Assembly: GCA_022822005.1 (NCBI GenBank)
Contig: JAJECO010000044.1
Span: 62,001 to 126,000 of the forward strand
Direction: 5' to 3'
DNA length: 64,000 nucleotides
From: Candidatus Poribacteria bacterium
GTDB lineage: Bacteria; Poribacteria; WGA-4E; PCPOR2b
The notes below the pieces were generated by a model, which did no database searches, was not told the origin of the DNA, and saw only the letters and a list, made by a program, of their open reading frames with translations. Numbering within the stretch: the stretch's first letter is position 1; the number at the start of each line of letters is the position of its first letter. The position numbers were made by a program, and so were the translations under genes. Positions 61,806 to 64,000 of this stretch are shown in pieces.

Positions 61806-62007
61806 AGTAGAAATCCCTCCTTACCGTATCGGATAGATGACCGACATTATATCATCTTCTGTGAGATAACACAATCATCTAAATTTCTCTTGGCACGAAC
61901 CCCTTTTGGTGATAGAATAGCGCCTTGACCTTATATGACTATTGATTGCGGTATTTCGGCCCCCTTATCGCCCCACTGCGACTTCAACCAAACGGAGGTT
62001 ATCTGTT

Positions 62008-62883
62008 ATGTTAGCTATCGGTATTTTCGCGCCTTACGGAACGGATCATGACCGCAACATCGCTTTTTGTCACGATACCGATGTCCACCACATCGTCTTG
62101 AGTGCCGCTGGAATTGGCGGTGAAGGTTCCGCCGGTATCCCCTCAGCCGAGGCGCTGCAGGAGCTCGTCGATAAATACGCCGCTGCGGGCATCACCCTCG
62201 CTGCACTCACGCCCGAACGTATTCGTCAAGCCGCCTTCTCCAACCCTGACATCCAAAAGGAGGAGGTGGGGACCTTCAGCCGACTCATCGAAAATATGGG
62301 TGCCGCTGGCATCCCCTACGTTCACCTCTATCTCAACGTGGATCCCTTAAGCTCTGACGACGAGAGAGAGGGGCTCTGGGGCGGTTTGATCGAAGTTTAT
62401 AACCAGCTTACCGATGTCGCCGAAGCTGCGGGTGTCCGACTCTCGACCCACCATTTCCATGTGCCGGACCGCCTGCTCTGGAACTACGAAACGATGTCGC
62501 GCCTCCTAAACGAGGTGGATAGCCCCGCGAGTGGCGTTACATACTGCCAAGGGAAATCCCAGATGGCAGGCGATGATCTGGTGAAAGACATCCTGAACTA
62601 CCGCGATCAGATCTTTATGTTCCATATCCGCGACGTTGTGACCCAAGTTGAGGGGGACATCTCACCGGAGGTTGAAAAACGGCTGGCAGATATCGGCTAC
62701 CTCGAAGTTGCCTTCGGTACGGGTGAAGTCGATATGGTCGGTTCGATCCGTGCACTCAAGCAGATCAACTATCAGGGTCAGATCTATCCCGAACACTATC
62801 CCTCCATCGCCGGTGATTCCGCCGCCGGACTCGCTTGGACGATTGGCTACATCCGGGCTTTGGATGAGGCGGTCGAAGGTTGA
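62008..62883 (+). CDS. Mannonate dehydratase-like TIM-barrel protein
   Basis: A 291-residue TIM barrel resembling the UxuA/xylose-isomerase-like superfamily. Likely metal residues are in RLSTHHFHVP (His), GVTYCQGKSQM (the Cys region of UxuA), MFHIRDVV (His) and YPEHYPS (Glu/His). UxuA converts D-mannonate to 2-keto-3-deoxygluconate in uronate catabolism, but length is shorter than E. coli UxuA (394), so a related dehydratase/epimerase is possible. ATG 62008 is chosen for the GGAGGTT upstream; a longer frame to 61942 is less supported. Confidence 0.7.
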   Translation: MLAIGIFAPYGTDHDRNIAFCHDTDVHHIVLSAAGIGGEGSAGIPSAEALQELVDKYAAAGITLAALTPERIRQAAFSNPDIQKEEVGTFSRLIENMGAAGIPYVHLYLNVDPLSSDDEREGLWGGLIEVYNQLTDVAEAAGVRLSTHHFHVPDRLLWNYETMSRLLNEVDSPASGVTYCQGKSQMAGDDLVKDILNYRDQIFMFHIRDVVTQVEGDISPEVEKRLADIGYLEVAFGTGEVDMVGSIRALKQINYQGQIYPEHYPSIAGDSAAGLAWTIGYIRALDEAVEG

Positions 62884-62939
62884 GAGATTGACCTTCAGTT
62901 TGAACCGTAGAGAGCTGATTGACCGCACCGGGGACGCTT

Positions 62940-64000
62940 ATGGCAAAATATCCAAATATCGTATTGATGGGAATCGATTCCCTCCTCGCAACCCACATGA
63001 GTTGCTACGGCTACCACCGGTTCACAACGCCGCACATCGATCGGTTCGCTCAGGACGGGACGCTCTTTGAACGCACCTACAGCGCGCATGTCCCGACCAC
63101 CAGTGCCTATGCGTCAATGCTCACAGGTATGGATGTTTTCGGGACACAGGTGGTCGCACTCCGGCACAAGGGACCGCTCAGACCGGAGGTCAAAACCCTG
63201 CCCGAAATCCTTCGAGAGGTCGGCTATGAGACAACCTGTGTCGGTTTCAGCGGAAATCCCAGTTCGCGCGGATTCGATAACTATCTGAACTATTCAGGGT
63301 GGGGAAGTTGGGACGAAGGTCCCAGTCCGAAAGCACAGAATCTCAACGAGGTTACTATCCCTGAACTCGACCGCCTCGTGGAAGGGGCGAACCCTTTCCT
63401 CCTCTTCTTGCGGCACATGGACCCGCATTCCCCGTATCTCCCACCACCTCCCTACGAGCGGATGTTCTATCACGGCGACGAGTATGATCCGTCGAACAGG
63501 TCGATGGAGCCGGTAATGGATTTCAAGCCGTTCTGCGACTACTTTGCGAGGTGGATACCGCCCGGTGTTACGGACAAGGATTATATTATCGCCCAATATG
63601 ACGGTGCGATTGCCTATATGGACGCTTGCATCCAGACCATATTTAACGCCTTGAAGGCGCACGGGATCTTCGATGAAACCATCGTCATCGTCAATGGGGA
63701 TCACGGTGAGACGCTCTACGACCATGAATGCTGGTTTGACCACCATGGTATCTATGATGTCACCCTGCATGTGCCGTTGATTATCCGCTATCCCGGCAAA
63801 GTACCTGCTGGAAAACGGGTCAGCGGCTTTAATCAGCATAAAGCGCTGGTGCCAACTATCCTTGAATTAGCGGGGATCGAAACAGGTATCGCGTTCGATG
63901 GTAAGAGCTTGATGCGGTTGGTCAGGGGCGAGATCCCCTCCTACGAAAGCGAAATTTATATCACAGAATGCACCTGGATGCGGAAGCACGGTTGGCGCAC
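62940..64000 (+). CDS. Sulfatase/alkaline-phosphatase-fold protein with Thr nucleophile position (partial)
   Basis: The first 353 codons of a sulfatase-superfamily hydrolase; the gene runs off the window. Fold features: IVLMGIDSLLATHMSCYGY (Asp13 metal), TPHIDRFAQDG, and INGDHGET-like metal motif (VNGDHGETLYDHE) near residue 250. The catalytic position that is Cys/Ser in CxPxR is Thr: HVPTTSAYASMLTG, lined up with CVPARASLLTG of the sulfatase at 39982. Thr is the nucleophile in related phosphodiesterases and lipoteichoic-acid-synthase-type enzymes. A phosphodiesterase/phosphonate activity is therefore more likely than sulfatase. Start follows GGGGAC, a modest ribosome site. Confidence 0.75.
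   Translation, partial: MAKYPNIVLMGIDSLLATHMSCYGYHRFTTPHIDRFAQDGTLFERTYSAHVPTTSAYASMLTGMDVFGTQVVALRHKGPLRPEVKTLPEILREVGYETTCVGFSGNPSSRGFDNYLNYSGWGSWDEGPSPKAQNLNEVTIPELDRLVEGANPFLLFLRHMDPHSPYLPPPPYERMFYHGDEYDPSNRSMEPVMDFKPFCDYFARWIPPGVTDKDYIIAQYDGAIAYMDACIQTIFNALKAHGIFDETIVIVNGDHGETLYDHECWFDHHGIYDVTLHVPLIIRYPGKVPAGKRVSGFNQHKALVPTILELAGIETGIAFDGKSLMRLVRGEIPSYESEIYITECTWMRKHGWR

Overview
The window looks like a chromosomal segment of a large-genome, Gram-negative-type bacterium. The mix of genes is several phytanoyl-CoA-dioxygenase-like (PhyH) proteins, Gfo/Idh/MocA oxidoreductases, sulfatases, a ceramidase-like protein, an MlrC/M81 protein, creatininase-family and TIM-barrel sugar enzymes, lipoproteins and a secretin. 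That mix recalls uncultured sponge-associated lineages such as Candidatus Poribacteria. This is inference from gene content; no 16S rRNA gene is present and I see no tRNA, rRNA or CRISPR array.

Layout. 1-5144: the 3' end of rpoB and complete rpoC, the latter with an unusual four-cysteine insertion near its N-terminus. 5238-13130: single enzymes (HAD phosphatase, 2-hydroxyacid dehydrogenase, Gfo/Idh/MocA, Ldh_2-type dehydrogenase behind a consensus promoter, sugar-nucleotide epimerase), a frameshifted lipoprotein and an ABC exporter half-transporter. 13134-21999: eight minus-strand genes with good ribosome sites, probably one or two operons (zinc alcohol dehydrogenase, PhyH, glycosidase-like protein, ceramidase-like protein, GNAT, aldo/keto reductase, P-loop protein, PhyH-HEAT fusion). 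22198-25925: an AT-richer accessory island with an XRE repressor and ImmA-type protease, a truncated HTH gene, an NCPFD-motif protein and a small basic protein on one strand; divergent GIY-YIG-like and DUF5677-like genes on the other; and a promoter full of palindromes between them. 26220-30267: a TAT-exported molybdenum aldehyde/xanthine oxidoreductase operon of PaoABC (YagTSR) type, followed by a small cysteine-rich protein. 30831-48625: plus-strand catabolic genes (creatininase, sugar isomerase, alpha-toroid-like protein, PhyH, MlrC, three Gfo/Idh/MocA, sulfatase, aldo/keto reductase, Ldh_2, ureidoglycolate lyase). 48707-53946: orphan sugar/nucleoside permease, ATP-grasp-like protein, DUF4160/DUF2442 pair, and DAHP synthase with a methyltransferase. 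54158-61169: leuA, then a secreted-protein/PQQ-propeller/GspC-like/secretin group. 61440-64000: an unknown protein, a mannonate-dehydratase-like TIM barrel, and a sulfatase-fold gene cut by the window edge.

The most interesting signal is ahead of the DAHP synthase gene. A 41-codon leader ORF packed with Tyr and Phe codons is followed by a strong intrinsic terminator, whose 5' arm can pair instead with a copy of its own 3' arm located inside the leader ORF. This is the architecture of ribosome-mediated transcription attenuation controlling entry into the shikimate pathway. Other points of interest are the XRE/ImmA-controlled accessory island, the cysteine insertion in RpoC, the PhyH-HEAT fusion, a family of dispersed palindromic repeats, and a sulfatase-like protein with Thr where the catalytic Cys should be.
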